The translations under genes and the position numbers were made by a program. A stretch of 64,000 nucleotides of DNA from Limanda limanda (lineage: Eukaryota > Chordata > Actinopteri > Pleuronectiformes > Pleuronectidae), in contig NC_083638.1 in assembly GCF_963576545.1 (NCBI RefSeq), positions 29,225,900 to 29,289,899 on the forward strand, in the 5' to 3' direction. This document shows, piece by piece, positions 34,522-45,639 of the stretch; the first letter of the stretch is position 1, and the number at the start of each line of letters is the position of its first letter. The notes under the pieces are model-generated. The model was not told the origin of the DNA. It did not search any database and worked only from the letters and a program-made list of their open reading frames with translations.

Positions 34522-36134
34522 CATTGAACATTGATTCAGCTAAATTATTTATCTCTCCTTCCCTCACTCTCTCTCTGTCTCTCGCTCTCTTTCTCATACA
34601 CACACTCATACAGACCACCATAAACATAAAAATATATTCTATGAAGGTATACTGCTACTACTTAGCACAGACGAGGGTTTCTCAAAGATTCTCTGCTGAT
34701 AAACCCTTGCATGTGCCATACATTAAGACTGTTGAAGAGTTGGACCTGGTGCATGCTGATATCCTGAATCCTATTCCAAATAAGTGTATGATAATTTATT
34801 TTCTAAGATACTCACTATGTTACTTCTGACCTTTAATACATAAAAAAAGAGCGGAAGAAAATCAGAGGCAGCCAAGGTAGTACGAGGATTTTTATTGTCA
34901 TGACATAGGAAACGCTGAAGAAATACATTTTGCAGTTGTAAGGATTCATTTGGCAACCCAGTGTTATCTTCCTTAAAGTTTCTGTGACTTTAGAGCTGAT
35001 CGTTCCCTACGCAGCTGCTTCAAGTTCATACCAGGACTTGAAACCCGTAGTGCTGAATCCTGACTTGATGCATTAACCAAGAGAACCACATGGGGAGTGT
35101 GGTAGTAGCAGATGTTTTAACACATGATGGAACACCAATGGCAGTGGAAAGTGAAATTCAGACTTCAGAGAGGACAACATTGTCATAGGAAAAGGAGTAT
35201 AAGCTCTTCTTTTCTGGCAGGTTGTTATGACCTAACTATGCACTGTGTGACTAGCCAGTGATGAGCAACAAGAAGTGTAAGTATCCTGGTTGCTACAGCA
35301 AATGAGAAGCATTGGAAGGATGATACATACTGTTTTGTTACAATGGTTAAATCATAATGTTATACGTTTTATTTTGAAACAGGAAATGTCCTTTAACGTT
35401 TTATTTTGAAACAGGAAATGTCCTTTAACGTGTCAGGTGACTTATGATCAGGAAGTGAAGGAAGAGCATGGCTCAGAGCCGCTGTTTTCAGTAGTTTTCC
35501 AATTCAGTTGAGTCTGCCTGCATCTTATGCCTTTTGATAGCATCGTTGGTATGTATTGATTTGTTTTATTGTTACTTATGATCGCAGATGAGGATTTTTG
35601 TGACAATGTTTAGTTTGGGAAGTTTTATGCACAAAGTCCATCGAGTCATTATATTTAATGACTACTCCGCTATGACAGAATAAATAGTCGATGATATGTT
35701 AAAATACAGTGGTTTACAGGAACATATGTAGGTAAATCAGCAGTAAATTCATAAAAAGTAGCGGTTAAACAAAGAAATTAATTTCATTGAAAAATCAGTA
35801 TATTTACATTGTGTGTATGTGTAAGGTTAAAGAGAAAGCATTTTGTTTGTATTCATAATGCCTTTTGTGTGTTTTAGTTTTACTCTTTCTTACGTCAATA
35901 AACCTGTGGACAACGGACAACTGTCTTCAGAGTTGTGATGTCAAGAAGGAGTTTGTCTAACTGCCGAGGTGTCATCACAGCACATATACTGAGGGCAGCA
36001 TACATGCCCTTGCTGTATAAATGATATACCCCAATCAGTCAATGCAAACTTTTTTTGTATTGGAATAATTATATTTCACATGATGTCAGCATGGCGTCAT
36101 TTATACCATATGATGATGAAGCTTTGGTTTATTA
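34522..36134. other. Unassigned DNA with one exon-like frame
   Basis: A frame at about 34671-34786 reads RVSQRFSADKPLHVPYIK and VEELDLVHADILNPIP after a CTTAGCACAG acceptor-like word and before AAGTGTATG, which could be a donor. It has a protein-like composition but I cannot assign it. The rest has no recognisable gene. Confidence 0.3.
35365..35428 (+). repeat. Exact 32-bp tandem duplication
   Basis: The unit CGTTTTATTTTG..AAATGTCCTTTAA occurs twice back to back (35365-35396 and 35397-35428) without differences, so it is recent. Confidence 0.95.
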
Positions 36135-36300
36135 GCAGTCATGCCGGTAACGCGCTACTTAGTAATGCGTTACTCTAATCTGACCCCTTTTTTCAGTAAC
36201 GAGTAATCTAACGTGTTACTATTTCCAAACCAGTAATCAGATTAAAGTTACTCCTCCAAGTCACTGTGCGTTACTATTTTGTCTACTATTTGTTACTTTT
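36135..36300. repeat. Dispersed GTAACG/GTTACT-rich repeat fragment
   Basis: Contains GGTAACGCGCTACTTAGTAA, CAGTAACGAGTAATCTAACG and CAGTAATCAGATTAAAGTTA, a pattern I know from a common fish DNA-transposon family, probably hAT. Neither end is visible. Confidence 0.5.
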
Positions 36301-37313
36301 ATTATCATCTTCCGTCACTCGCACCGTCACTCGCACACATCAACAACCCTTCACTTCCTCATTGCCCCCCGATCCCCAACACAAGCAGCCAATGAGGGCC
36401 TGACATTCCCAACAACCCCATCCTATTGGTCCAAACAGTCACATGTCCCACCCTGACCCCTTCACTGACCCTCAGGATATCGGAACGCTCCTTCAACACA
36501 GTGTTTTACTGAACATACGTCAAATCCAAACATAAACATAAACCCAGTCCGTTACAATATATTTGATTTTCTTTTTGTAAAACCACTCCTTGCTTCTCTA
36601 ATGCTGTGAACAACAGGTACAATGTTCATAAAACATGTTGAAAATAATTTAATAGTTTCATTTATATTCAGAGGTCTTCAACAGGGGGTCCCTAGGGGGT
36701 CCGCGGAGGTACTGCAGGGGGGTCGCGAAATCTTTGGTTGATAAGACAATTTTTTTTTCACGTATTTAAATGTCTTTCAATACACATTAACATGCATCCA
36801 ACATATTGTGAGGCTGATTTGACCCTCTGCCTGACAACCTCCATCCATCCAAGATTAGATAAATTGTGTGCTACCCATCAGGGTCTGACATCTCACTAAT
36901 GTGGGAGTATGTGTGCCATCCACAGATAGTCTTTTCTACATGTATGTTAAAAATAAAAACATGAATCTGTGAATTACTTTAATAGCTCAGTGTTGTAAGT
37001 GTAAGTGTTGTGACCCCTTTAAATATTTCACTCTTTGTTTCATTGCAGCCATTTGCAAAAATCAAAAAAGTTCATTTTATTTCTCATTAATGTACACTAA
37101 GCACCCCATCTTGACAGAAAAAAACAGAAAAGTAGAAATGTTTGCAAATTTATTAAAAAAGAAAAACTGAAATATCACATGGTCATAAGTATTCAAACCC
37201 TTTGCTGTGACACTCATATTTCTATGTGTTTAATTAAACTCATTGGACTTGATTAGGAAAGGCACACACCTGTCTATATAAGACCTAACAGCTCACAGTG
37301 CATGTGAGAGCAA

Positions 37314-37870
37314 ATGAGAATCATGAGGTCGAAGGAACTGCCCAAAGAGCTCAGAGACAGAATTGTGGCAAGGCACAGATCTGGCCAAGGTTACAAAATA
37401 ATTTCTGCAGCACTCAAGGTTCCTAAGAGCACAGTGGCCTCCATAATCCTTAAATGGAAGAAGTTTGGGACGACCAGAACTCTTCCTAGACCTGGCCGTC
37501 CAGCCAAACTGAGCAATCGTGGGAGAAGAGCCTTGGTGAGAGAGGTAAAGAAGAACCCAAAGATCACTGTGGCTGAGCTCCAGAGATGCAATAGGGAGAT
37601 GGGAGAAAGTTCCACAAAGTCAACTCTCACTGCAGCCCTCCACCAGTCGGGGCTTTATGGCAGAGTGGCCCGACGGAAGCCTCTCCTCAGTGCAAGACAT
37701 ATGAAAGCCCACATAGAGTTTGCCAATAAACACATGAAGTACTCCAAGACTATGAGAAATAAGATTCTCTGGTTTGATGAGACCAAGATTGAACTTGTTG
37801 GCGTTAATTCTAAGCGGTATGTGTGGAGAAAACCAGGCACTGCTCATCACCTGCCCAATACAATCCCATC
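37314..37870 (+). pseudogene. Tc1 transposase, N-terminal half, truncated
   Basis: DNA-binding half of a Tc1/mariner transposase. From MRIMRSKELPKELRD it is open through the bipartite HTH region (SGQGYKIISAALKVPKSTVA at about residues 24-43; the [16 protein letters not shown] linker with its GRPR-like hook), the second HTH ([18 protein letters not shown]), and the first catalytic aspartate (NKILWFDETKIEL), up to HHLPNTIPS. Normal sequence ends at about 37868; the ORF then runs on into GC-rich foreign DNA to 37967. The second catalytic D and the E are absent. It is a cleaner sequence than 29278-30374, with no break before the truncation. Confidence 0.92.
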
Positions 37871-38189
37871 AGAGATCTGGCGGAGGAGGATACCAGGGAA
37901 AAGTCCTCAACTCGAGGGGGGGGACTGGGGCTTAGCCGGGGAGCTAACCAGCCAGGGAGCTGGGTGAGAGGCGGAGGAAATAGAGCCTGTTTGCGCCGGG
38001 GAGCTCCGGCCGGCCGCTCTCACTGCCCGCACTCGCTGCCCCGCTCTCGCTTCCCGCACTCGCTGCCTCGCTCTCCCCCGGCTGACAGACACACAGGGAG
38101 CCCGGCCGAGGTGCTCTCTGCACCAGGAGAGGTGGAGGTGCCGAGGTGCGCGAGGAGAGGGAGAGCGAGGCAGCCGGGGAACGTGTCTA
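37871..38189. other. GC-rich segment between Tc1 and the piggyBac-like copy
   Basis: Very GC-rich (words like CCGGCCGGCCGCTC and repeated CACTCGCTGCC). It is not obviously the same as the internal part of the element at 18245. Either a different subfamily of that element or unrelated captured DNA. Open frames on both strands here are composition artefacts. Confidence 0.4.
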
Positions 38190-39605
38190 TAGCCCCCACA
38201 TCCCTTTGTCTGTCTGTGTGTGTGTCTGTGTCTATCTGTGTGTGTGTGTGCGTGTGTCTGTGTGTGTGCGTGTGTCTGTGTGTGTGCGTGTGTCTGTGTG
38301 TGTCTGTGTGCGTGTGTGTGTGCGTGTGTCTGTGTGCGCACTCAGAATATGTGCCCTGTATGAATAAATATACACATACAATTATATACTGTATACACAC
38401 ATATCTAATGCATGTATTTAAATAAATGTACATCTTTATCAGAAGGTGTAGTAGTTTTGAAAATTGTAGCTTCAATGAAAAAACACAACAAACTGATACA
38501 GAAATATATGTGTAGGACAGTGACTTAAAATGATTTTAACAACCTTAAATATGCTAAGGGGAGATTTAAGACGTGAAAGTGGATGTGTGTGTGTGTGAGT
38601 GACGGGGGGGGGCGGGTCGGTGAGAGGGGGGCGGGGCGGTGAGAGAGGGCGGGCACTCAAAACAGGTCAATCTGAGGAGGGCTGTTTTAGACAGGGTAAG
38701 AAGGCTGCCGTTTTAAATGATCCTTGTGGTATTTTGACCAAAAAATGTTACAGACATTTCATTAAGACCCCAAGGACACATGTCAACTTGTGGTAAAATG
38801 GGCATAATATGTCTCTGTGACGGAGCGCACGGCGTTCGTCACGTCAGTAGGACACTTCCTGGTTACACGTGTGTGGCGGGGCGCACGCGCCCGTCGCGGC
38901 AATAGTACACTGCCCGTTTAAACATATGTGTCTAATGTTAAGTGTATGTGTTGATGTTAAGTGTATGCTTTGCTCGTTACCGTGGTTCAGTGTCGTGCCG
39001 GTGTTAGGGGAAGGCGAGCAGTCCGGAAATACGGATATAAATAGACGCTCACTTCCGGTTACACCGGAAGTGAACCCGCATTTGGTTTAAGTTTTGTTTA
39101 GGCTGTTATAGGAATAGTGGGCTATGCCTTCAAGTAATAATTGTGTTAAATATGTTACCGTGCATTGTTCCAGGCATATGGAACTAAGTTTATTAGCTGT
39201 TAAAGCTTCTGTGTTTTTACGGACCTGTAACACCCCTGTGGAGAATGTTGTATTGGTATGTTCCAGTGGTGGGGGCGGGGTTAGAGACCATTTAAGCCGG
39301 ACCTTCAGTATGTGAAGGGAGCTGCAACTGAGAGGACGTGAGTCTGCGAGCTCCCTAGAAGTATTTTCACGGAAAGTATATTGCTATTGTAATCATTTAT
39401 TTGGGCCATAGTGCTTATTTGTTTTCTTATTTTCAAGTGGTTTTTTTTTTTTGCTCTTTTGTTTTATTTTATATTTTACTGCCTTGTAAGCATTATTTTG
39501 GTAATAATAAAATACCCTCTTACAAACGGCATCTCCAAGTACTCCTGAGAGTGATTTCCAACGCGCTCAGCCGCTCATCGTCATACCTACCTTTAACAGT
39601 CTCCT
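38190..39605. mobile_element. piggyBac-like copy (reverse), interrupted by a solo LTR
   Basis: 38190-38815 is the reverse complement of about 18245-18780, including the TG microsatellite (about 38205-38340), AAATTGTAGCTTCAATGAA and the end GGGCATAATATGTCTC. The final bases CT and the TTAA (39606-39609) lie on the other side of the solo LTR. The TTAA falls in the Tc1 terminal repeat (TTTAAAGGGGTCTG), so that was its target. The other end is not visible. Confidence 0.8.
38816..39598 (+). mobile_element. Solo LTR, 783 bp, 5-bp TSD
   Basis: Starts TGTGACGGAG and ends CCTTTAACA; GTCTC flanks both sides (38811-38815 and 39599-39603). The copy at 46910-46929 shows the undivided piggyBac end ATGTCTCCTTTAA, confirming that 783 bp were inserted. 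A TATA-like GATATAAATAG lies near 39031 and AATAAA near 39508, consistent with a promoter and poly(A) signal on the plus strand. No internal part remains. The short ORFs inside are not genes. Confidence 0.9.
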
Positions 39606-39873
39606 TTAAAAGGGGTCTGAATACTTTCCGTACCCACTGTATGTTTATAAATGGCAGTGTCATGGCCACCTTGGTCAACATGTACCTTGCACATGTTTAA
39701 ATTAAAAACATGAATATATGAACCTGTGTAATATTTAAATAGCTTAGTATTGAATGCACAATATCAGGGTAGTTATGTTTATACATGGCACTAGACCCAG
39801 TTTAATATAAAACACAATTTTATATAATATATATAGTGGGGGTCCTTGGCCTAAAAAACATTGAAGACCCCTG

Positions 39874-40559
39874 CTATGTACTATCTTATGACTCGCGTTC
39901 TTGAGTTATTTTATACAAACTCGCACACACATATAAAATAAATAAAAACAACCCTTTCATGCAGGTGTCATTTATGTTACTAAGATTTAAATCAACATTA
40001 TTATTATTTTACCTTAATAAAACCCATTTGAAACCATTTTTAAGGTACACTGACTTGAAACAGCGAGAATGGTCTTTCATTGCCACTCTGCCCCTGGAAC
40101 ACCTGTTCTCTGACTGTTTGAATTTGGTCAGCAGGTAGGGGAGAACTGGGTAAGGCAAGCCAGAGGGTAAGATGAGCAACCCCCTGTATCTAGACAACCA
40201 TAAAAAAAAGTAATCATGTAACCAAAATTAAAGAAATGAGTTGACATTACTCATTCCATCTTTGACTCAAGTTCATGGAGAGAGTGGTGCAAACCAGAGC
40301 AAAGTGAATTATTTACGTTTCTACAGTTATTTGTCTTGTATCTTAATCAAAGTATTAAGTAAAATATTTGTATCATATGTTAAGTTAATTCAATGTAAGC
40401 CACAAAACAAGGTAGAACTTAAATCATAACTGTTGATTTGAGCTACTGTGTGATTTGAGCTACTGTGTGAAACAGTTACAAGTTCATATTAATGTTTGTT
40501 AACATAATGAATAGCTTGTTGACTAATGCTAGGTGTAGAATTAAATACTATTCTTGAGG
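39874..40559. other. No recognisable gene
   Basis: Unassigned DNA; a TGATTTGAGCTACTGTG unit is repeated in tandem near 40433-40467. Confidence 0.5.
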
Positions 40560-40645
40560 GGAACAGGTGCCCATACACAGTGTCACAGATCCACCCGTTC
40601 TCCTTTAGAATGTCATTTTTCCCTTACATTCTGAATTGTGCAGAG
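40560..40645 (+). repeat. LTR-like fragment related to 48265-48350
   Basis: CCCATACACAGTG..CAGATCCACCCGTTC..CTTTAGAAT..CCTTACATTCT matches, with gaps, CCCGTACACAGCG..CAGATCCACTCGTTC..CTTTAGAAT..CCTGACATTCT at about 48272-48345. The two lie on either side of the decayed gypsy element in the same orientation, as LTR ends would. Confidence 0.45.
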
Positions 40646-40754
40646 TGGTGGATTATAAACTTATTGTTCTTCGTTCTGTCTTTTTATTTTAATTTTATAG
40701 TAATACAGCAAATACCTCAGTATCGGGCCAGGTTATAGATTTTTTATTGTATAG

Positions 40755-41066
40755 ATTTGGAGATTTTTCAAAGTAAAGTCCAACATTTTCACTGTGGAAT
40801 AGATCATTTCAGGATTTTCACTGTAGAAAATACTGTAGATCATTTCAGGATACTTCAAAGTACTGTTAAAACCCTTTGCTCAATAAGTTCAGGGAGAGAC
40901 TGATATCATATGCCTTTGTTCAGGACCTCTCTGACTACCTACATACTGAATAGCAAACATTTTAACTGGATAGATTTAAAGATTTTTCAAGGTAGAGTCC
41001 AACATTTTCACTGTGGAATAGATAATTTCAGGATTTTCACTGTAGAAAATAGATAATTTCAGGATT
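40755..41066 (+). repeat. Duplicated block of about 95 bp
   Basis: GATTTTTCAAAGTAAAGTCC..TTTTCACTGTGGAATAGAT at about 40762 recurs as GATTTTTCAAGGTAGAGTCC..TTTTCACTGTGGAATAGAT at about 40980, about 218 bp later, each followed by GATTTTCACTGTAGAAAAT. Function unknown. Confidence 0.8.
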
Positions 41067-42710
41067 ATTGATGTTTTTCACTGCAACTATATTATAGATT
41101 CAGTGAATGTTCAGTTTAATTCATTGATTTGTGAAAATCAAGATCAGAGCAGTGGTAGATGTGCAATGTTTTATTAACGCATACCACAACATTAAGAACA
41201 CGTTGTCCTGGTTGCTTAAATTCAATTTACAATTCAAATAGCTACTATAAGGCAGCAGGAGTCACCCGGTCATGATGATGCACCTGAAGAGAGTTCACTG
41301 CTCCACTTAGATTTGGTTCAAAATATCACCTCACTTGCTGAAGTTAACACTTATCGACATGTTACCAGTAGATACAACCGCAGTGGCCTCAGTGAGTTAA
41401 ACAGCCAGCATGCTGGAATGTATGTATCTTGACCCCCCCAATGAGGAACAACATCAGTCGGCAGTGAGGATATTGAGGCCCTCGGAGTAGCAGAACAACT
41501 GCGGGCCTTACAGTTAAGAATTGAGTCCTTTGAGAACTAGTTTAAAGAAGCAGCAAATAGTATACTCAATCGTGAGGAGGGGCTCAGAGCAGCAATTGAT
41601 GCAATGGCTAAAGAGGCAAAGGAGTACATTGACATGAGGCTGCAGACATTTGATCAAGCTCTGGTATCTTGTCTGCAGCGAGTGTGCCAGAGCGGATAAA
41701 TGGTGGGATGAAGAACTTAAGAAGACCATCAACAAAACTGGTCTTCATGGAAGACTGTTAGTTTATCCACTCCTGCTGTGGTCTTGCCTGCCCGCCGTCC
41801 AACAACCGTAGGTATTGTTTTACTCCTGCCCTCGGTCGCAGCTTTAGCTAAACCACCTATTCGAAAGGAGTTTCCCCAGTTTGGTGACTCGAGGAGTTCG
41901 GCTGATGTCACTGATTTTATTGAACAGTGTGAGAAATGTCTTACTCTAAGACCACTGAGTGACTTTCAGCTCTTGGGCACCCTCAACGCCGTTTTAAATG
42001 GACCAGCACGGAGCTGGTGGTCAGCCGCCCGCAGCTAAATATCTAATTGGTCGATGTTCAAATATGCTTTCCTTGAAGCTTTCTTGCCCACCTATTACCA
42101 GTCTAAGATTGAGGAGCAACTCCAGTCTAATGTGCAATTCCCCAATCAGTGCCTGAGGGACTTTGCCTATGATCACTGGGCACTCTGTCCGAAGTAGAGG
42201 TTGTTCGGCGAATCCTCAGAGCATGTAATCCGAGGCTGGCCAGTGGTCTACGTGGCATTGTGTCCATGGTCTACCAGCTGGTTAAGGTGGGGTCCTTGAT
42301 AGAGAAAGACTGGAGCAACTCTAAAGACTATTGGAACCGCGTACAGCAGTCTAACTCTTAGAACCGTGCTTTCAAAAAATCCGGCAGGAAACTTGAACAT
42401 TGGCAGGGCCGTGGACATGGTGGAGATGTAGTCTCTGTGCAGTCATGGCCTCTGGTCTGGGCATTCCAGCCTTCCTGGTGGTACCATTAAGGGTCTGAGG
42501 ATCAATGGGAGATGCCGACCTTGACTCAGGGTGCACATACTCTTTGATGAATAGAACCCTATGGAACAACCCAAAGGAGGGCTGGAGAGACTCCATGTGA
42601 GTGAAATCCCTAGGTTTGTTATATCCAATGGACAAAAGAGTAAGGCTCTAGGGAAAACTAACCTGCTCCTCACCCTCCATGATACTCACATCTCCCTCAG
42701 CGTACATATA

Positions 42711-43928
42711 CAGGTGCATCTCAATAAATTAGAATATCATGGAAAAGTTTGTTTATTTAGATAATTAAATTCAGAAAGTGAAACTCATAGATTATAAAGA
42801 TTCATGATCTGTATCCAAGCATATTCATAGACTATAGAAAGTTGAGTGGAAGGAAAAAGTGTGGTAGAAAAAGGTGCACAAGCAACAGGGATAACCACAG
42901 CCTTGAGAGGATGGTGAAGCAACGGCCATTCAAGAATTTGGAGGAGATTCACAAGGAGTGGACTGAGGCTGGAGTCAGTGCATCAAGGGCCACCAAGCAC
43001 AGACGTATCCAGGACATGGGCTACAACTGTCGCATTCCTCGTGTAAAGTCACTCCTGAACCAGAGACAACGTCAGAAGCGTGTTACCTGGGCCAAGGATA
43101 AAAAGGACTGGACTGTTGCTCAGTGGTCCAAAGTCCTCTTTTCAGATGAAAGTCAATTTCATTTGGAAATCAAGGTCCCAGAGTCTGGAGGAAGAATGGA
43201 GAGGCACAGAATCTAAGTTGCTTGAAGTCCAGTGTGAAGTTTCCACAGTCGGTGATGATTTGGGGAGCCATGTCATCTGCTGGTTTTGGTCCACTGTGTT
43301 TTGTCAAGTCCAAAGTCAACACAGCCGTCCACCAGGACATTTTAGAGCACTTCATGCTTCCATCCGCTGACAAGGTTTATGGAGATGCTGATTTCATTTT
43401 CCAGCAGGACCTGGCACCTGGCCAATCTGCCAAAAGTACCAATACCTGGTTTAATTACCATGGTATCACTGTGCTTGATTGGCCAGCAAACTCGCCTGAC
43501 CTGAACCCCTTAGAGAATCTATGGGATATTGTCAAGAGGAAGATGAGTGACACCAGACCTAACAATGCAGACGAGCTGAAGGCTGCTATCAAAGTAACCT
43601 GGGCTTCCATAACACCTCAGCAGTGTCGCAGGCTGATCGCTTCCATGCCACGCCGCATTGATGCAGTAATTCATGCAAAAGGAGCCCGGACGAAGTACTT
43701 AGTGCATATATATGAAGATACTTTTCAGTAGGCTGACATTTCTGTATTAAAAATCCTTTGTTTTATTGGTCTTTTGTAATATTCTAATGTCTGAGATATA
43801 GCATTTTGGGTTTTCATTAACTAAGCCATAATCATCAAAATTAAAATACTGTTTTACACACTTTTTGAATTGAATTATCGAAATAAATGAACTTTTCCAT
43901 GATATTCTAATATATTGAGATGCACCTG
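42711..43928 (+). mobile_element. Tc1-like transposon of a second family, 1218 bp
   Basis: TA at 42709-42710 and 43929-43930 flanks CAGGTGCATCTCAATAAATT and its near inverse ending GAGATGCACCTG. The inverted ends match over about 40 bp (ATTAGAATATCATGGAAAAG). It is inserted in the protease region of the gypsy relic, whose reading resumes immediately after it. Confidence 0.95.
42842..43731 (+). pseudogene. Tc1 transposase (second family), one frameshift
   Basis: Two overlapping frames cover most of a Tc1 transposase. The first (to 43216) has RPFKNLEEIHKEW and ASRATKHRRIQDMGYNCRIP, then the first catalytic D in VLFSDESQFHLE. A frame change near 43170-43220 leads to the second (43222-43731) with SVMIWGAMSSAGFGPL, the second D in FIFQQDLAPGQSAK, and the E in DWPANSPDLNPLENLWDIVK, the DD34E arrangement of Tc1. 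All three acidic residues remain, so only the frameshift and the N-terminal end need explaining; the first HTH begins upstream of the visible start. Mobilised formerly by cut and paste. Confidence 0.9.
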
Positions 43929-44648
43929 TACTTAGGGATGATCAGCTGTACATGTCTCTACTGCTTGGTCTTGACTTTATCTGTGCGAACCAGATTGTCT
44001 TAATGCCGCACCTGAGGAAGTTTGTTATACCGGGCGGAAAAGAGCATAGGTTTTTACCGAAAATCTGTGGGTGATGGAAACTGTCCTTGTGGAGTTAAAG
44101 GGGAAAATCTGTTTTGTCTATATAGATGATGACATTGTTTTTATCCAAGACTTAGGAGCAGCATCTACGAGACCTGGATGCAGTCTTCCAAAAGCTAAAT
44201 GAGGCCCATCTAACTCTCAATGTGAAGAAATGCCATCTTCTTCCGACGCAGCTTCACTTTCTGGGGCATGTAGTGTCAGCAGAGTGGGTGGCTCCTTGGC
44301 TTTCAGGTTCACTTTGACACTAGCGATGTGGGACTAGGGGCTGTCTTGATGCAGACTATCAAGGGAGAGGAGGGAGTTATAGGCTTTGCCTCAAGAACAG
44401 TGCAGGGTGTTGAACGGAGGTACTCCAGCTCAGTTAAGGAGTGCCTAGCAGTCGTCTGGGCAGTGGAGAAATGACAGCACTACCTAGATGGGCACTATTC
44501 ACAGACCACAGCGCTCTAACCTGGGCCTTTAACTGCCCTTGGACATCGTCACGCCTGACCAGATGGACTCTGAAGCTCCAGCCTTACTCATTAAATTCAA
44601 TTATAAAAAAGGGCTGCTGTAATGTTGTCCCAGAGGCTCTATCCTGGG

Positions 44649-45212
44649 TGTAACGGTGTAAATATGTTATGTAAAATCCTGTCCAACGTGGAACTGCAGT
44701 CATAGTTTTTGTATGTATTTCTTTTATTTTGCCGTGTTTATCTTATTTTGAAGGCCCACAACGGGAACTTCTGGGGATTAGTGGGGCGCAACCTTTTTTT
44801 ACCTCAGATGCATATTCCCCAGCACTGAGTTAGTTGTGTCGCTCTGTCTGTCAGTGTTTTAGTTGATATTGGTTAATTTAGTGTTTAAAACGTGTTTAAT
44901 AATATGCAACTTTTGTAACTTTTCTTTTATAGATGACTGTGTCCTTTTTGTTGTTGCAGGTATGTTGTTCATAGTAGTTAATTGTAAATATACGATCACG
45001 TGTTAGTCAGATGCAGATTCCCCAGCACTGAATGACTGTGTCCTTTTTGTTGTTGCAGACACAGAAAATAAAGTTAAATTGTTTCACCAAGCCTGCCTCA
45101 CGTGAAATGAATGAATAGAGCAGCAGTGAAAAACACAGACCGTCACATAGGCACCACCATTATCAGAAGGGAGCGTTTGTGTTGCTGTTGCAAAATCTTA
45201 CTGGTCTCTCTT
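44649..45212. other. Unexplained segment inside the gypsy relic
   Basis: The gypsy reading stops after ALSW (44647) and resumes near 45213 (LQDIKRAHQSDILYQE). Between them the sequence starts TGTAACGGTG, has two copies of CAGATG.A.ATTCCCCAGCACTGA (about 44804 and 45010) and two copies of GACTGTGTCCTTTTTGTTGTTGCAG (about 44936 and 45034), and an AATAAA at 45067-45072. It could be a solo LTR or a spliced-element remnant. No target duplication found. Confidence 0.4.
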
Positions 45213-45639
45213 AGCTCCCTTCAGGATATCAAAAGAGCCCACCAGTCCGACATACTTTATCAAGAGCTTAGCCTTGATAAAGTATCAAGCCCACACCTTG
45301 TCGCATTCACTATGAACACCAACAAGGAGTGCTATACCGAGGTGTACCTTCAAAATATGGGGGATTTGATTACCAGATGGTTGTCCCCACTGTACTTGTG
45401 CCAGAGTTTCTGGCTTATTTTCATGACAGTCCTTTTGGAGGACATCTGGGGAGGATGAAAACCCTCATAAAACCATATGCCAGCAGTATAAGGCCAATAT
45501 CTTATGATAAACCAGCAAGGCAACTCCAGACCACAGAGGTCAGGGCTCCGTGGGAAATGATAGGAGTAGACTTCATGGGACCCCTACCACTCAGCAAGTG
45601 CTGATGGTAGTCGTGGGGACCGTGTCTCTGCCGGTGTGG

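Larger units (their letters stand above)
37000..39639 (+). mobile_element. Tc1 copy interrupted by later insertions
   Basis: Same family as 28888-30422. The 5' TIR is decayed (about 37000); the 3' TIR ends CCGTACCCACTG at 39639. Sequence from about 37871 to 39605 is foreign, and the second half of the transposase is missing, so insertion was accompanied by deletion. Confidence 0.88.
36669..39873. mobile_element. Second copy of the hAT+Tc1 composite
   Basis: Begins CAGAGGTCTTCAACAGGGGG and ends GAAGACCCCTG like the element at 28504-30679. The hAT flanks on both sides of the Tc1 are the same as in that copy, so the Tc1 sits at the same site. No 8-bp duplication is visible (TTTATATT before, CTATGTAC after). 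Its Tc1 was later interrupted by a piggyBac-like element. Confidence 0.88.
41760..45601 (+). pseudogene. Decayed Ty3/gypsy gag-pol
   Basis: Order on the plus strand: gag (41778 on; FPQFGDSRSSADVTDFIEQC, GPARSWWSAA, continuing with stops to about 42360); the protease region, split by the Tc1 (the part after it reads LLLGLDFICANQ at about 43960); reverse transcriptase with the active-site box VYIDDDIVF (about 44118) and [10 protein letters not shown]; RNase H with [14 protein letters not shown] and [19 protein letters not shown] (about 44310-44470); integrase with HDSPFGGHLGRMKTL of the zinc domain and PWEMIGVDFMGPLP (first catalytic D) ending at about 45600. The reverse transcriptase fingers and the rest of the integrase are deleted. 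Frameshifts and stops throughout, so it is dead. It is a different gypsy lineage from the one at 52221. Confidence 0.88.

Noticed and set aside
37907..38475. Long His-Thr and GC-rich open frames on both strands
   Set aside because: Arise from the TG microsatellite and the GC-rich filler.
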